From Haematobia irritans (lineage: Eukaryota; Arthropoda; Insecta; Diptera; Muscidae): a stretch of 64,000 nucleotides of DNA. The notes below the pieces were generated by a model. That model saw nothing but the letters and a program-made list of their open reading frames with translations. It ran no database searches and was not told the DNA's origin. Location of the stretch: positions 222,698,975-222,762,974 of the forward strand of contig NC_134399.1 in NCBI RefSeq assembly GCF_050003625.1. The letters run 5' to 3'. How positions within the stretch are numbered: the stretch's first letter is position 1; every line of letters begins with the position of its first letter. Made by a program: the position numbers and the translations under genes. Shown piece after piece: positions 24,233-35,687 of this stretch.

Positions 24233-26027
24233 TAAAAATTGGGTCAAAGTAACACTACATAATACTACGATCAATTTATTTTCATAAGTAGGGTCCAACA
24301 TTAAATTTACGGCCATTTTCATGTAGCTCCGTTAGGCTTTAATTGCCAGTTAACAGAAAGTAAATTGCAAATATCTTCTCTCCGGTTAACTTTAACTGAA
24401 AATTTTTCGTCAGTTAAGTTCCTATTTGGCCTATGGAATATAAGATCAAGATGACAGCTTCGTCCATAATACGGTTTAAAAGTTGGTTAGTTAACGGAAC
24501 ACTAACGGAGTTTTATGAAAATAACTGTTGGACTTACATATTAAGGAATAGTTTCGATATACATGTGACATCCGATTTTCTCAAATTTCATTTATTCATC
24601 GACCCTCTCCAATTTAGGACACGTAAACCTCTATGGTAAACCAAATGTGAGTCTTCTTAACCTTTATGTCCAACCCTCGCCATAAAACCTAATAATTATA
24701 AACACACACTGTAGTTTCTTAAGGATAATCATGTGATGAAGGAAAATTCTGCAATGGAATATCATGGTCATAATAAAATAGTGTTAAATATAGGATTATG
24801 GCCTCTTTCCTCAATACAATCCATGTGCCAACTACAACGCAATTTTGGCATTCAAGTAACGACATTGGAATTGGATAATTGTTAATAAAAAATGTAAGTC
24901 CGTCCTTCCGTTTGCTAGTCTGAGCCCTTAGACTGTCTGTGTCTTAATATCTCAATGAATTCCAGATGTTCATTTCAAGTATTTATAAGGCATGCCAGCA
25001 ATTGTTATAGCCAAGATTTTGGCACCATTGTCTTAGTTCCAAGCATCACCTCTCCAGCATTCTCGCTTCGCTTCACATTTTGGGCTTGTGGCAATGTTAT
25101 CATAACAATTAATTCCCCAGTAAGGAATGAAATCTAATTGCTCGTTAGAATGTCCATTTTTGGCTCGAGTGGTGTGCCACATTCTCACCTCCCACCACCA
25201 CCATCACATTTATCGGCCAATATTAACTGCTAGAGTCAGCTATTTAAGACTGTTGCTTTTTTGGGGGGTTTTTCCGTTTTCTTCATGAAGAGGTTCTACT
25301 CCCATCTCATTTACTACTTAGTGACTGTCCTGATATTTATCTCTACCATTTGAATTCATCCTGAATTTAAGGATATTCTCATCTTAGTTTCATGTGAATT
25401 GGCCTTTCCTTAGAACGGCAGCAGTTTTTTTCTTTGGCCTTCCCAAGGTACTTTCTTGGTTCATGGACAATGCCAAACGATTCCCTTTTGGTTCATAAAA
25501 AGAAATTAACGACTTTTGTTTTATTTGAGTTGTTTTTGTTGTTTATCTGCAGGATTTTGTGTCCCTGTAGCAGTTTTTGCTTTTGGTGGACAAGATTTTC
25601 CATTCGATGCCATAACAGTAATGGTATTTATTTCCATTTCCTCAACAACAACACGAGGGTGTAAATCGTTTAATGAGGATGTTAAAGAATGCGGCGACAA
25701 ATGCTTATAATGAGTGAACATCCTATTGTCAAGGAGTCATTACTATATCCGCTTTTGCACCCTACGGCGTGATGGAGAGTAATGTGAAATTCTTTCATAT
25801 CACCTGAAAGATCATTATTTTCGTTTTTGCTCTATCCAAAAAATGTGTTGTTTGTAAGAAAGAAATCATGGCACATTTACATGTAAAGTTGTCTGTTGCT
25901 TCAAAAGAAGTTTCTTTAAATGTGTTCTCTTTGTGCATTACACACCAATCTATAAATAGATCTGCTTGGCTGTATGCGCTACTTCTGTGCTGATGAATGC
26001 AGCCATATTTATTTGCTGTTACATAGG
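24233..26027. other. No gene seen
   Basis: The longest stretch without a recognisable repeat. Its short open frames lack domains and overlap on both strands. Likely intron or intergenic DNA. Confidence 0.5.
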
Positions 26028-26110
26028 CCGGTGGATAGTGTGTTGGCTTGCACAATGAAAGTACATGGTTCGTAGCCGTCCGGGCATAAGATAAAATTGA
26101 AAAATAATTT
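26028..26110 (+). repeat. tRNA-derived SINE head (second family)
   Basis: GTGGATAGTGTGTTGGCTTGC followed by GGTTCGTAGCC and GTCCGGGC resembles the better-preserved head at 43118-43195, including the AATT-rich segment after it. A-box and B-box-like parts are visible but decayed. Confidence 0.5.
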
Positions 26111-26254
26111 CTGAAAACGTATAAAAAACAAATAAGGAAAGTCTAAAGTCGGGCGGGGCCGACTATATTATACCCTGCACCACTTTATAGATCTACATTT
26201 TCGATACCATATCAAATACGTCAAATATGTTGGGTGCTATATAAAGGGTGGTTA

Positions 26255-27544
26255 AAGGGTGATACGGTCAAAATTTGGTCAAGGGAAAACGCGTGTAAAT
26301 CGGTGAAATCGTTTATTTAAAAAATCAAATTAAATTTCTTTTTCAAGTTCAAGTAGTATAAAATTGAGGAAAAATATTCAGTTAGGCTATCGGTTTTCCA
26401 AATCCGAATTGCCGGGCCTCACGCTTGACACCTGCCATCAGATTTTGTACAGCCACCTTGTTCACCTTCTTCGCTGCAGAAAGCCAGTTTGCCTTGAACT
26501 GCTGCTCGTCATTAGCAGTTTTTTTGGTCTTCTTTAGGTTCCGCTTGACAATAGCCCAGTATTTCTCAATTGGGCGGAGCTCTGGCGTGTTGGGAGGGTT
26601 CTTGTCTTTGGGAACCACCTGCACGTTGTTGGCGGCGTACCACTCCATGGCCTTTTTACCGTAATGGCAAGATGCCAAATCCGGCCAAAACAGTACGGAA
26701 CAACCGTGTTTCTTCAGGAAAGGCAGCAGACGTTTATTCAAACACTCTTTCACGTAAATTTCTTGGTTGACAGTCCGGAAGCTATGAAAATGCTGCTTTT
26801 CAAGCCACAGGTACAGATGGCTTGCCAAACCAGATATTTCTTTGCGAACTTTGACAGTTTTATGTGCTTGAAAATATATGCTACCTTTCTCCTTCCTTTT
26901 GCCGTATAAAACTCCTGTCCCGGAAGCTGCTTGTAGTCGGCTTTGCCGTAGGTTTCGTCGTCCATTACCACGCAGTCAAACTTCGTCAGAATCGTCGTGT
27001 ACTGCCTTCGGGATAGCGCTTTGGCCGTCGTATTTTGTTTATCATCGCGATTTGGAGTCACTACCTTCTTGTAAGTCGATAGTCCGGCTCGTTTTTTGGC
27101 TCGATGCACGGTTGTAGAAGATACACCCAGCTTATTTGCGGCATCTCGGAGAGAGAGATTAGTGTTTCGCTTGAAACTACCGGCAACTCTCTTTGCCGTC
27201 TCAGCGGCTTCCGGTTTTCGATTTCCCCCCGATCCAGACTTCCTGGCTGTCGACAAACTTTCCCCAAACACTTTAATTTACATTTGTAACGGTTGATTTG
27301 GAAACTTTTAGCGATTTTGCCAGCTTTGCGTGCGAGTAGCTCGGATTTTCGCGATGGCGAGCAAAATTTTGATACGCTGCTCTTCTTGCTTGGACGGCAT
27401 TTTGACAACTGAAGAGTGAATTCCAAATCAAAATAGGAGCAACATTCTACACACACACACCTTCACAATGAGGGGTTTTCAGGTTTTTTAAATGCTAAAT
27501 TGAAAGAAATACGTGAAGTTTATATTGACCAAATTTTGACCCTT
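26255..27544 (-). mobile_element. ITmD37E transposon, copy 2
   Basis: Left end AAGGGTGATACGG is preceded by TA at 26253-26254, and TA follows at 27545-27546. The right terminal repeat has lost about 8-9 bp (the GTATCACC part), so transposase would probably recognise this end poorly. It lies within the left terminal repeat of the DD41D element. Confidence 0.92.
26382..27400 (-). pseudogene. DD37E transposase, three frameshifts
   Basis: Encodes the same protein as copies 1 and 3. From the ATG at 27398-27400 the frame is broken by a lost base in the LLAHREN region (near 27357), a gained base near 27277, and a lost G near 26780 (ASG then a shift before TVNQEIYV). The catalytic elements MDDE, WPDLASCHYGKK and PELRPIEKYW are all present, with 37 residues between the second Asp and the Glu. 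Open blocks are 26750-27271 and 26382-26828. Confidence 0.9.
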
Positions 27545-27636
27545 TAAATTGTAAGGGCCGATGTTGAATGTGAACCACACCTAAAAGTTTTTTTTCCGAA
27601 TTTTATTTGACATTTTAGACTTACTCAATTTGAACC

Positions 27637-28337
27637 ATGGAGAGATACACAATCCAATAACGTGTTAAATGGTTCCAAGAAATGGCAACAGTGGATAATC
27701 AATTTTCGAAGAAAATCACCTTCAGTGATGAGGCACATTTTCACCTCAGTGGATTCGTCAATAAACAGAATTGCCGCATTTGGGCGAATGAGAATCCAAG
27801 AGTGATTGTCGAAAAACCAATGCACCCACAAAGAGTGACTGTTTGGTGCGGTTTATGGGCTGGCGGCATCATCGGGCCGTATTTTTTCCAAAATGAGGCC
27901 GGACAGGTAGTTACTGTGAATGGTGTTGGCTATCGTGAGATGATAACGAACTTTTTATGGCCCGATTGGAAGATATGGATGTGGACGATATGTGGTTTCA
28001 ACAGGACGGTGCCACTTGCCACACAGCTAACGAAACAATGGCTCTTTTGCGCAACAAATTCAATGGCCGTGTTATCTCACGTAATGGCGATGTCAATTGG
28101 CCGCCAAGATCATGTGATTTGACACCGTTGGACTTTTTTCATTGGGGTTATTTGAAAGAAAAGGTGTACGTCGATAAGCCAGCAACAATTCAAGAGCTAA
28201 AGGATGAGATAATTCGGCATATTAACGGCGTAGGACCTCCATTATGCCTCAGCGTCATCGAAAATTTGGACCATCGGATGAAGGTGTTCCACCGAGGTCG
28301 CGGCGCCCATTTGGCCGATATTTTGTCTCATACATAA
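27637..28337 (+). pseudogene. DD41D transposase, deleted and frameshifted
   Basis: Starts MERYTIQ, typical of insect transposases with a DUF4817-type N-terminus, then hits TAA in place of the next Gln codon. Most of the DNA-binding region is missing: within some 15 codons the frame is already at the catalytic domain (FSDEAHFHLSGFVNKQNCR). A 1-base shift near 27955 moves the rest to another frame beginning MARLEDMDVDDMWFQQDG. The triad is FSDE, QQD and LTPLDFF; 41 residues separate the second and third Asp, hence DD41D. The C-terminus ends at about 28337. Confidence 0.85.
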
Positions 28338-28832
28338 TGAGTAATACCAATATATCATAATAAAATAAAATTACAATAATTTCCTAAATAGTTTGCGTTT
28401 TATTCAAAATCAACAACGGCCCTTGAAATTTTAACCACCCTTTATATAAAAGCTGTTTGTCCCAAATACATACATACATTTCAGTCTGACTCGATCTGGA
28501 CAACATTTGCTAGACTTCTACAAAATCCATAGAATTAAAATTTAAGTCGGATAATGCCCTGGGGTGGAACAAAATTTTTATAAAAAAAACAAGTATATAC
28601 GGCTATAAGTTCGGCCAGGTCGAATCTTATGTACTCTCCACCATGGATTGCGTAGAAACTTCTACGAAAGACTGTCATCCACAATCGAATTACTTGGATT
28701 GTGGTATCTTAAAACTTCTTAACGTCGTTTTCTAAATTGTGAGTTAGTCCATACGTGGTATATATTAGACAAAAAAGATATGTGAAGTCTACAAATAATT
28801 ACAAATCGATATGGACTTTTGCACGGTACTTA

Positions 28833-29118
28833 CACACAAAAAAAGTTTTCTGATTCAATCACGAAATTAATTGATCCAATTAATTTATAATTGAAAATGT
28901 CTTCAATCACAGAAATGATAGTATCAATTAAAAAGTTAATTGAGGGTCAATTAAAAAGTTAATTGATCCAATTAAAAAATTAATTGATACTATTATTTTT
29001 GTGATTGATTTTTGTTTCAATTAAAAAAATTTTTGAATCAATTAAATTTTTAATTGAATATTTTTTTAAAACTCAATTAAAATTTTAATTGGAAAAAATT
29101 TCGTGAAATTTTTTTGTG
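28833..29118. mobile_element. MITE-A (AATTAATTGATC-rich), copy 1
   Basis: A 286-bp element with ends CACACAAAAAAAG / ATTTTTTTGTG and TA at 28831-28832 and 29119-29120. The interior is almost wholly permutations of TTAATTGATCCAATTAATTT, giving strong self-complementarity. The uninterrupted HINE sequence at about 34528 shows the empty site. Confidence 0.8.
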
Positions 29119-30539
29119 TATAGATAGCCAGAATTGAAATATGGGGGTCGCTTATATGGGGGCTATATACAATTATGAACTTGATATGGACACATTTTTT
29201 TGTGATTGGGGATCGATTTATCTGAGGGCTATATATAACTATAGACCGATATGGACCTAGTTGGGCATGGTTTTTTAACGGCCATATACCAGCACAATGT
29301 ACCAAATTTCAACTGACTCGGATGAAATTTGCTCTTCTAAGAGGCTCCAAAACCAAATATCGGGATCGGTTTATATGGGGGGCTATATATGATTATGAAC
29401 TTAGATGAACCACTTTTGGCATGGCTGTTAAATGTCATACACTACCACCATGTACGAAATTTCAACCAGATCGGATGAATTTTGCTTCTTCAAAAGGCAC
29501 CGGAGGTCAAATATGGGGATCGGTTTATATGGGGGCTATATATAATTATGGACCGGTGTGGACCAATTTTACATTACAATTTTTACCATATACTAACACG
29601 ATGTACCAAATTTCAGCCGGATCGGATGAAATTTGCTCCTCTTAGAGGCTCTGCAAGCCAAATCGGGGTATCGGTTTAAATGGGGGCTATATATAATTAT
29701 GGATCGGACGTGGACCATTTTTTGCATGGTTGTTAGATATCATATGTTGACACCATGTACCAAATTTCAGCCGGATCGGATGAAATTTGCTTCTCTTATA
29801 GGCTCCTCAAGCCAAATCACGGGGATCGGTTTATATGGGGGCTGTATATAAATATGGAACGATTTCGACCAATTTTGCAAGGTGTTTAAGGCCATATATT
29901 AACACCACGTACCAAATTTTCATTTGAAACAGATGAATTTTGGTCTTCCAAGAGGCTCCGGAGGTCAAATCTGGTGATCGGTTTGTATGGGGGCTATATA
30001 TAATTATGGACCGATGTGTGGCATGGTCATATACTAACACCATGTACAAAATTTCAGCCGGATCGGATGAAATTTGCTTATCTTAGAGGCTTCGCAAGCC
30101 AAATCGGGGGATCGGTTTATATGGGGGCTATATATAATTATGGATCGATGTGGACCAATTTTTGCATGGTTGTTAGAGATCATATGTTGATACCATGTAC
30201 CAAATTTCAGCCGGATCGGATGAAATTTGCTTCTCTTAGAGGATCCGCAAGCCAAATTTGGGGGTCCGGTTTTTGTGGTGCTATACGTAAAAGTGGACCG
30301 ATATTGCCCATTTGCAATACCATTCGACCTACATCAATAACAACTACTTGTGTCAAGTTTCTAGTCAATAGCTTTGTTTCGTTCGGAAGGTAGCGTGATT
30401 TCAACAGACGGACGGACGGACATGCTCAGATCGACTCAGAATTTCACTACGACCCAGAATATATATACTTTATGGGGTCTTAGAGCAATATTTCGGATGT
30501 GTTACAAACGAATGACAAAGTTAATATACCCCCCATCCT

Positions 30540-31150
30540 TCACCAATGTGGTATCACAATGGACTGAATAGTCTAAGTGAGCCTGATACCCACAAAAAAA
30601 ATTTTTTCTGATTCAATCACGAAATTAATTGATCCAATTAATTTTTTAATTGAAATGTCTTCAATCACGAAAATGATAGTATCAATCACAGTTTTAATTG
30701 GGCATAGAAAAAATTCTTGATTAAAATATTAATTGATGTCATTAGCAATTTTCAATTAATTTTTTAATTGATTCAATTAAAAATTTAATTGATTTTGAAT
30801 GCAAACCCCAATTAATTTTTTATTTAAAAAGGTAACTATTTTCAATTACTTTCTGAATTGGTTTAGAGTTTTTTATTTGGATTAAGAAATGTTCATCACT
30901 TTTTTAACTGACTTAGTCTTCCGAATTTGATTAAAAAGTTAATTGTATCAATTAATTTTTTAATTAAAAATTTTAAAATTTTCAATCATTGACTTAATTA
31001 ACTTTATGTTCTATCTTGATTAAAAAGTTAATTGTATCAATTAATTTATTAATTGAAAAATTATTCAACTTCAATTAACTTTTTAATTGGAAATATTTTG
31101 GTGATATTTTTTTCTGTGTACATCGGGCTGCCACCTAACCTAACCTAACC
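30540..31150 (+). mobile_element. 5'-truncated SINE with 13-bp duplication, split by MITE-A
   Basis: SINE 3' part (GGTATCACAATGGACTGAAT to CCTAACCTAACC) flanked by the perfect 13-bp duplication TACCCCCCATCCT at 30527-30539 and 31151-31163. It is interrupted at 30590-31118 by a second MITE-A. The parts join as CCTGATAC/ATCGGGCTGCC. Confidence 0.9.
30590..31118. mobile_element. MITE-A, copy 2
   Basis: Ends CCACAAAAAAAATTTTTTC and ATTTTTTTCTGTG, with TA or TAC duplicated around it. Interior of AATTAATT/TTTTTAATTGATT repeats as in copy 1, but about 529 bp long. Confidence 0.8.
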
Positions 31151-31183
31151 TACCCCCCATCCTATGGTGGAGGGTATAAAAAA

Positions 31184-32860
31184 CTGTTTATATTTTCCTC
31201 TGCATGCATTGCCAACAATATACAGAATTCAAAATTGATCACCATGTACGGTGATATAGGGTGGACTTTTGTTATTTGCCTGAAAATAATTATCTTTAAT
31301 ATCTTATAGATACTTTGTATTCGCTTAATGCATTGTTTTGCTGTTTTCGAGGTGTTGAAGTATCATAATATTGTCTCAAAAGGAGAGAAGGAGAGATACT
31401 AAAATTGTCTTATTGCAAACACCCGAAGATGATGTGAAATTTCATAACGATAATGTCCTGATGATTACATGGAATTTAGCCATAAAAAAAAAACTCTCGT
31501 TGATTCTCCCCCACATTTTTGCAATGACTTAACACAAATAAAAATTTCATCAATACAGGGGGAGTAAGAGAAACAAAAGTTTTAGCCTTCAATGAGTTGT
31601 TCATCCTTTAGCAACATTAACAGGATAACAAAAAGTCCTTAGTGAAGATGTTTTTCTTCCTAGTTTCGCTGGTTGTGCAGTAATGCGTGTTGTTCCAGTT
31701 CGTGCCAATAAATTCATGTCATTCGCCTTGGATGTTTCATTGGTAAAGTTTGTTGTCCTACCAAGGATTTCTTAAAAAGGAACTAAGCAAGCCTTTCAAA
31801 TTAATTGAGTTGTCTTACCAATATGTTGGGTGGGGGGGGGGGGGAGTACTTGGAGTTCGGTTAAATATTTGCTAAGTTTTGATCTCTAATTTTAGTTGGT
31901 CACCTGGGAACAATGGTATTTTATTCATGGTCATTGCAATGGTCAAATGGCATGTTAAGGCATATCACTGTAGTGTAAAGTAAACATTTAGAGTACATCA
32001 GCAATTGAGAAGCTATTCCAGGTATGTTCTCCTCATGAAATTTTTGTTGGCCAAACATTCGTTTAGTCTCTATTTTGGGGGATACACTTGTATGAGCTTC
32101 CTTTCTTGACCATAGATAGATAGGTGGTCAAGTCCTTATTTGCTTATTTGGTTTGCCTTTGCAGGCTTTGTTATTTGTTAAACTTGGCATATTTATGGTC
32201 ACCGGGAGTTGTTGCATAAATCACTGTCCGTTTTCTCTCTACACTACAGTACGTTGGTCTCACTTCACTTTGGTTCTCCTCCAGTGTTGGCCCAAGTCCT
32301 ATTTGTTTTGTAGCCTCTAGTCATGGTACCAATGAGGATATGTGAGTCTATGAGAGTGTGTGTGTGTGTGTGTGTGTGCGTGCGTGTGGTGTCTAAATAC
32401 CCGGCAGAGACCATAGAGAATGACCACAATTAATGTTATGAGATAAGTTTTGGAATAAATAATGTTCCACTGCAGGCACAATGGTGTTACGGCAATTTTA
32501 GTGGCAGGATGATATAAATTAAAAACAAAAAGACACCACAATTAAGAGTTCATCTCGAATTCATAGTAAATTCTCCTTTTCTCTTCTTTCATTTAGTCCT
32601 TAAGCGTTTTAATTATTGCTTTTCATGATATGCGAACTATATATAAGGACCAGGTATTAATTGCCTACCCTCTACGATAATGTTTTCACGGATAAATTTC
32701 ATGCGTATGTATCAATTTGTTATGTCTATCTAAAATAATTATCTTAATTGCTTTAATTCCATATAAAAATCCAATTTTAAAGCTAGAGAAAAATTTAATA
32801 AAAACGTATCACAACCATGTGGACGGAAGAGTATTTTTGGTGAAAATACTGAAAACAGAC
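31184..32860. other. No gene; simple repeats only
   Basis: Holds a G-run at about 31833-31846 and a TG/CG dinucleotide tract at about 32358-32388. The short open frames (for example minus 32317-32541, whose sequence includes the TG tract as Thr-His repeats) are not convincing. Confidence 0.5.
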
Positions 32861-33170
32861 AATAGACGATTGGTTAGGTTAATTAAGGTATTGTGGCAGC
32901 CCGATATTTCAGGCACACTTAAAAAAAATCTCTTCTTGAATTAAAAAAAAAATTTAAGCAAAAATTCTTGAAAAAGGTGTTAGCATGTATTTGCAGGTTT
33001 TCATCTTTAATTCAAAGATTCAATATTTCAGTTGATTTCAAAATTATTATTTTAAAATCAAGAATGTATGTCTATACTTTATGGAAGATGTGCCTTACTC
33101 CAAAGACATTCAACTTTAACTTTTAATTTCACAGATTTGTGTCCTATATTTATCGAAAAACATTAAACTA

Positions 33171-33521
33171 GGTTAGGTCAGGTTATGTGGCAGCCCGATG
33201 TGTCAGGCTCACTTAGACTATTCAGTCCATTGTGATACCACAGTGGTGAACTTCTCTCTTATCACTGAGTGCTGCCCGATTCCATGTTAAGCTCAATGAC
33301 AAGGGACCTCCTTTTTATAGCCAAGTCCGAACGGCGTTCCACATACCAGTGAAACCACTTAGAGAAGCTTTGAAACCCTCAGAAATGTCACCAGGATTAC
33401 TGAGGTGGGATAATCCACCGCTGCAAAACTTTTTGGTGTTCGGTCGTAGCAGGAATCGAACCCACGACCTTGTGTATGCAAGGCGGGCATGCTAACCATT
33501 GCACCACGGTGGCTCCCATTA
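33171..33521 (-). mobile_element. Full-length tRNA-derived SINE with 12-bp duplication
   Basis: On the minus strand: GGGAGCCACCGTGGTGCAAT (A box), then GGGTTCGATTCCTGC (B box), an unrelated body of about 200 bp, and a CCTGACCTAACCTAG-type tail. It is flanked by AACATTAAACTA at 33159-33170 and 33522-33533. This is the best full-length reference copy in the window. Pol III boxes imply internal promotion; the partner LINE is unknown. Confidence 0.93.
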
Positions 33522-33533
33522 AACATTAAACTA

Positions 33534-33825
33534 AGATTGAGAACTTCCTTGTAATAAAAAGTGGTTTTATTTTAAAGAAAATTGAAAAATTGGAGTTCAA
33601 AATTGCAAGACTGTCTTTACTGTCGCATTTATAGAAAAATTTACAAATTTAAATAAATTATGAAGTATATTATGAGAAGTACGAATATAGTAAATCTTTA
33701 GGCTTCACTTGTGTATAATTTTTTTGTCGTTTTTTAGTTTAAATATTTAGCTTACGAATGCAAAAATTATTAGAGTGAAGGAACCTTTCTCCAAACATTT
33801 TTATTTGAAACTAAAAATTAATAGT
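33534..33825. mobile_element. MITE-B fragment, split by the SINE
   Basis: Shares ATTGGAGTTCAAAATTGCAAG and the AACCTTTCTCCAAACAT segment with the copy at 21024-21537. Sequence before the SINE (32920-33158) may belong to the same element. Neither terminus is clear. Confidence 0.5.
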
Positions 33826-33956
33826 TTATTAATTGGATCAATTAATTTTTTAAATGACCTTCAATTAATTCTTTAACTGAAACTATCATATCTGTGTTTG
33901 AAGACATTTCCATTAAAAAATTAATTGGATCAATTAATTTCGTGATTGAATCAGAA
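33826..33956 (-). mobile_element. MITE-A fragment
   Basis: TTAATTGGATCAATTAATTT-type sequence ending CGTGATTGAATCAGAAAAAA, an inverted partial copy of the elements at 28833 and 30590. Confidence 0.6.
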
Positions 33957-33965
33957 AAAAACAAG

Positions 33966-34297
33966 TAGGTTAGGTTAGGTTAGGTGGCAGCCCGATGTAT
34001 CAGGCTCACTTAGTCCATTGTGATACCACATTGGTGAACTTCTCTCTTATCACTGAGTGCTGCCCGTTTCTATGTTAAGCTCAATGACAAAGGACCTCCT
34101 TTTTATAGCCGAGTCCGAACGGCGTTCCACATTGCAGTGAAACCACTTAGAGAAGCTTTGCAACCCTCAGAAATGTCACCAGCATTACTGAGGTAGGATA
34201 ATCCACCGCTGAAACACTTTTGGTGTTCGATCGAAGCAGGAATCGAACCCACGACCTTGTGTATGCAAGGCGGGCATGCTAACCATTGCACCACGGT
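33966..34297 (-). mobile_element. SINE, nearly full length
   Basis: Same family as 33171-33521, with a GGTTAGGTTAGGTTAGG tail on the plus strand and the head ending at CACCACGG. It is inserted in the first 10 bp of HINE-like copy 7; only AGTA/TATA of possible duplication is visible. Confidence 0.85.
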
Positions 34298-35687
34298 ATA
34301 TACGGCCGTAAGTTCGGCCACGCCGAATCTTATGTACCCTCCACCATGGATTGCGTAGAAACTTCTACGAAAGAATGTCATCCACAATCGATGGGTTGTG
34401 GTATCTAAAACTTCTTAACATCGTTTTCTAAATTGTGAATTAGTCCATACGTGGTATATATTAGACAAAAAAGTTATGTATAGGTAAGTCTACAAATAAT
34501 TACGAATCGATATGAACTTTTTGCACGATACGTAGAGAGCCAGAATTGAAATATGGGGGTCGTTTATGTGGCAACTATATACAATTATGAACTTGATATG
34601 GACCAATATTTGTGTGATTGGGTATCGATTTATCTGATGGCTATATATAACTATAGACCGATATGGACCTAGTTAGGCATGGTTGTTAACGGCCGTATAC
34701 TAGCATAATATACCAAATTTCAACTGACTCGGATGAAATTTGCTCCTCCAAGAGGCTCGAAAACCAAATCTCGGGATCGGTTTATATGGGACTGATATGG
34801 ACCACTATTGGCATGGTTGTTAAATATCATATACTACCACCACGTACCAAATTTTAACCAGATCGGATGATTTTTGCTTCTCCATAAGGCACCGGAGGTC
34901 AAATCTGGGGATCGGTTTATATGGGAGCTATATAATTATGGACTGATATGAACCACAATTCCTGCATGGTTGTTGGATACAATATACTAACATCACGTAC
35001 CAAATTTCAACCGAATCGGATGAATTTTGCTCTTCCAAGAGGCTCCGGAGGTCAAATCTGGGGATCGGTTTATATGGGGGCTATTATAATTATGGACCGA
35101 TGTGGACCAAATTTTGCATGGGTGGTTGAGGCCATATATTAACACCACGAACCAAATTTGAACTGTATCAGATGAATTTTGGTCTTCCAAGGGGCTCCGG
35201 AGGTCAAATCAGGGGATCGGTTTATATGGGGCCTATATATAATTATGGACCGATTTCGACCAATTTTTGCATGGGTATTAGAGACAATATACTAACACCA
35301 TGTACCAAATTTCAGCCGGATCGGATGAAATTTGCTTCTCTTAGAGTATTCGCAAGCCAGATTTGGGGGTCCGTTTATATGGGGGCTATATATAATTATG
35401 GACGGATGTGGACCAGTTTTTGCATGGTTGTTAGAGACCATATACTAACACCATGTACCAAATTTCAGCCGGATCGGATGAAATTTGCTTCTCTTGGAGG
35501 ATTCGCAAGCCAAATTTGGGGGTCCGTTTATATGGGGGCTATACGTAAAAGTGGACCGATATGGCCCATTTGCAATACCATCCGACCTACATCAATAGCA
35601 ACTACTTGTGCCAAGTTTCAAGTCGATAGCTTGTTTCGTCCGGAAGTTGTCGTGATTTCAACAGACGGATGGACGGACGTACGGACG

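Larger units (their letters stand above)
26244..28442 (+). mobile_element. DD41D mariner-type transposon, host of ITmD37E copy 2
   Basis: Inverted ends AAGGGTGGTT... / ...AACCACCCTT are flanked by TA at 26242-26243 and 28443-28444. The right end (28395-28442) and the left end, once the inner element at 26255-27544 is removed, match over about 40 bp (GGTTAAA, AAGGGCCG, TGTTGA). The left terminal repeat is therefore split by the younger ITmD37E insertion. Confidence 0.88.
26134..28585 (+). mobile_element. HINE-like repeat 5, host of a two-level nest
   Basis: Opens with AAAGTCTAAAGTCGGGCGGGGCC and TATACCCTGCACCAC (the complement of the right end of copy 4), is interrupted at 26244-28442 by a DD41D mariner, and resumes with TCAGTCTGACTCGATCTGG and AAAATCCATAGAATTAAAAT. 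It is truncated next to HINE-like copy 6. Confidence 0.65.
28589..31183 (+). mobile_element. HINE-like repeat 6, split by a MITE and a SINE
   Basis: Begins AACAAGTATATACGGC and a TTCGGCC hairpin, then TACTCTCCACCATGG. It carries about seven units of 150-160 bp with GGGGGCTATATATAATTATGG, a GACGG microsatellite at about 30407-30421 and the block AGAATATATATACTTTATGG. The right end TATGGTGGAGGGTATAAAA (about 31164-31182) is separated from the body by the SINE at 30540-31150. A MITE occupies 28833-29118. The many overlapping open frames are repeat artefacts. Confidence 0.7.

Noticed and set aside
24233..26027. Host exons in the repeat-poor stretch
   Set aside because: Short open frames occur on both strands, none with a recognisable domain or convincing splice-flanked coding pattern.
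29421..30571. Overlapping open frames with repeated SVYMGAIYNYG-like peptides (also 34948-35744 and 61755-62492)
   Set aside because: Produced by tandem units of the HINE-like repeats; the frame changes from unit to unit and both strands are open.
32358..32388. CRISPR-like or satellite periodicity
   Set aside because: It is an ordinary TG/CG microsatellite. No direct repeat array with unique spacers of constant length exists in the window.
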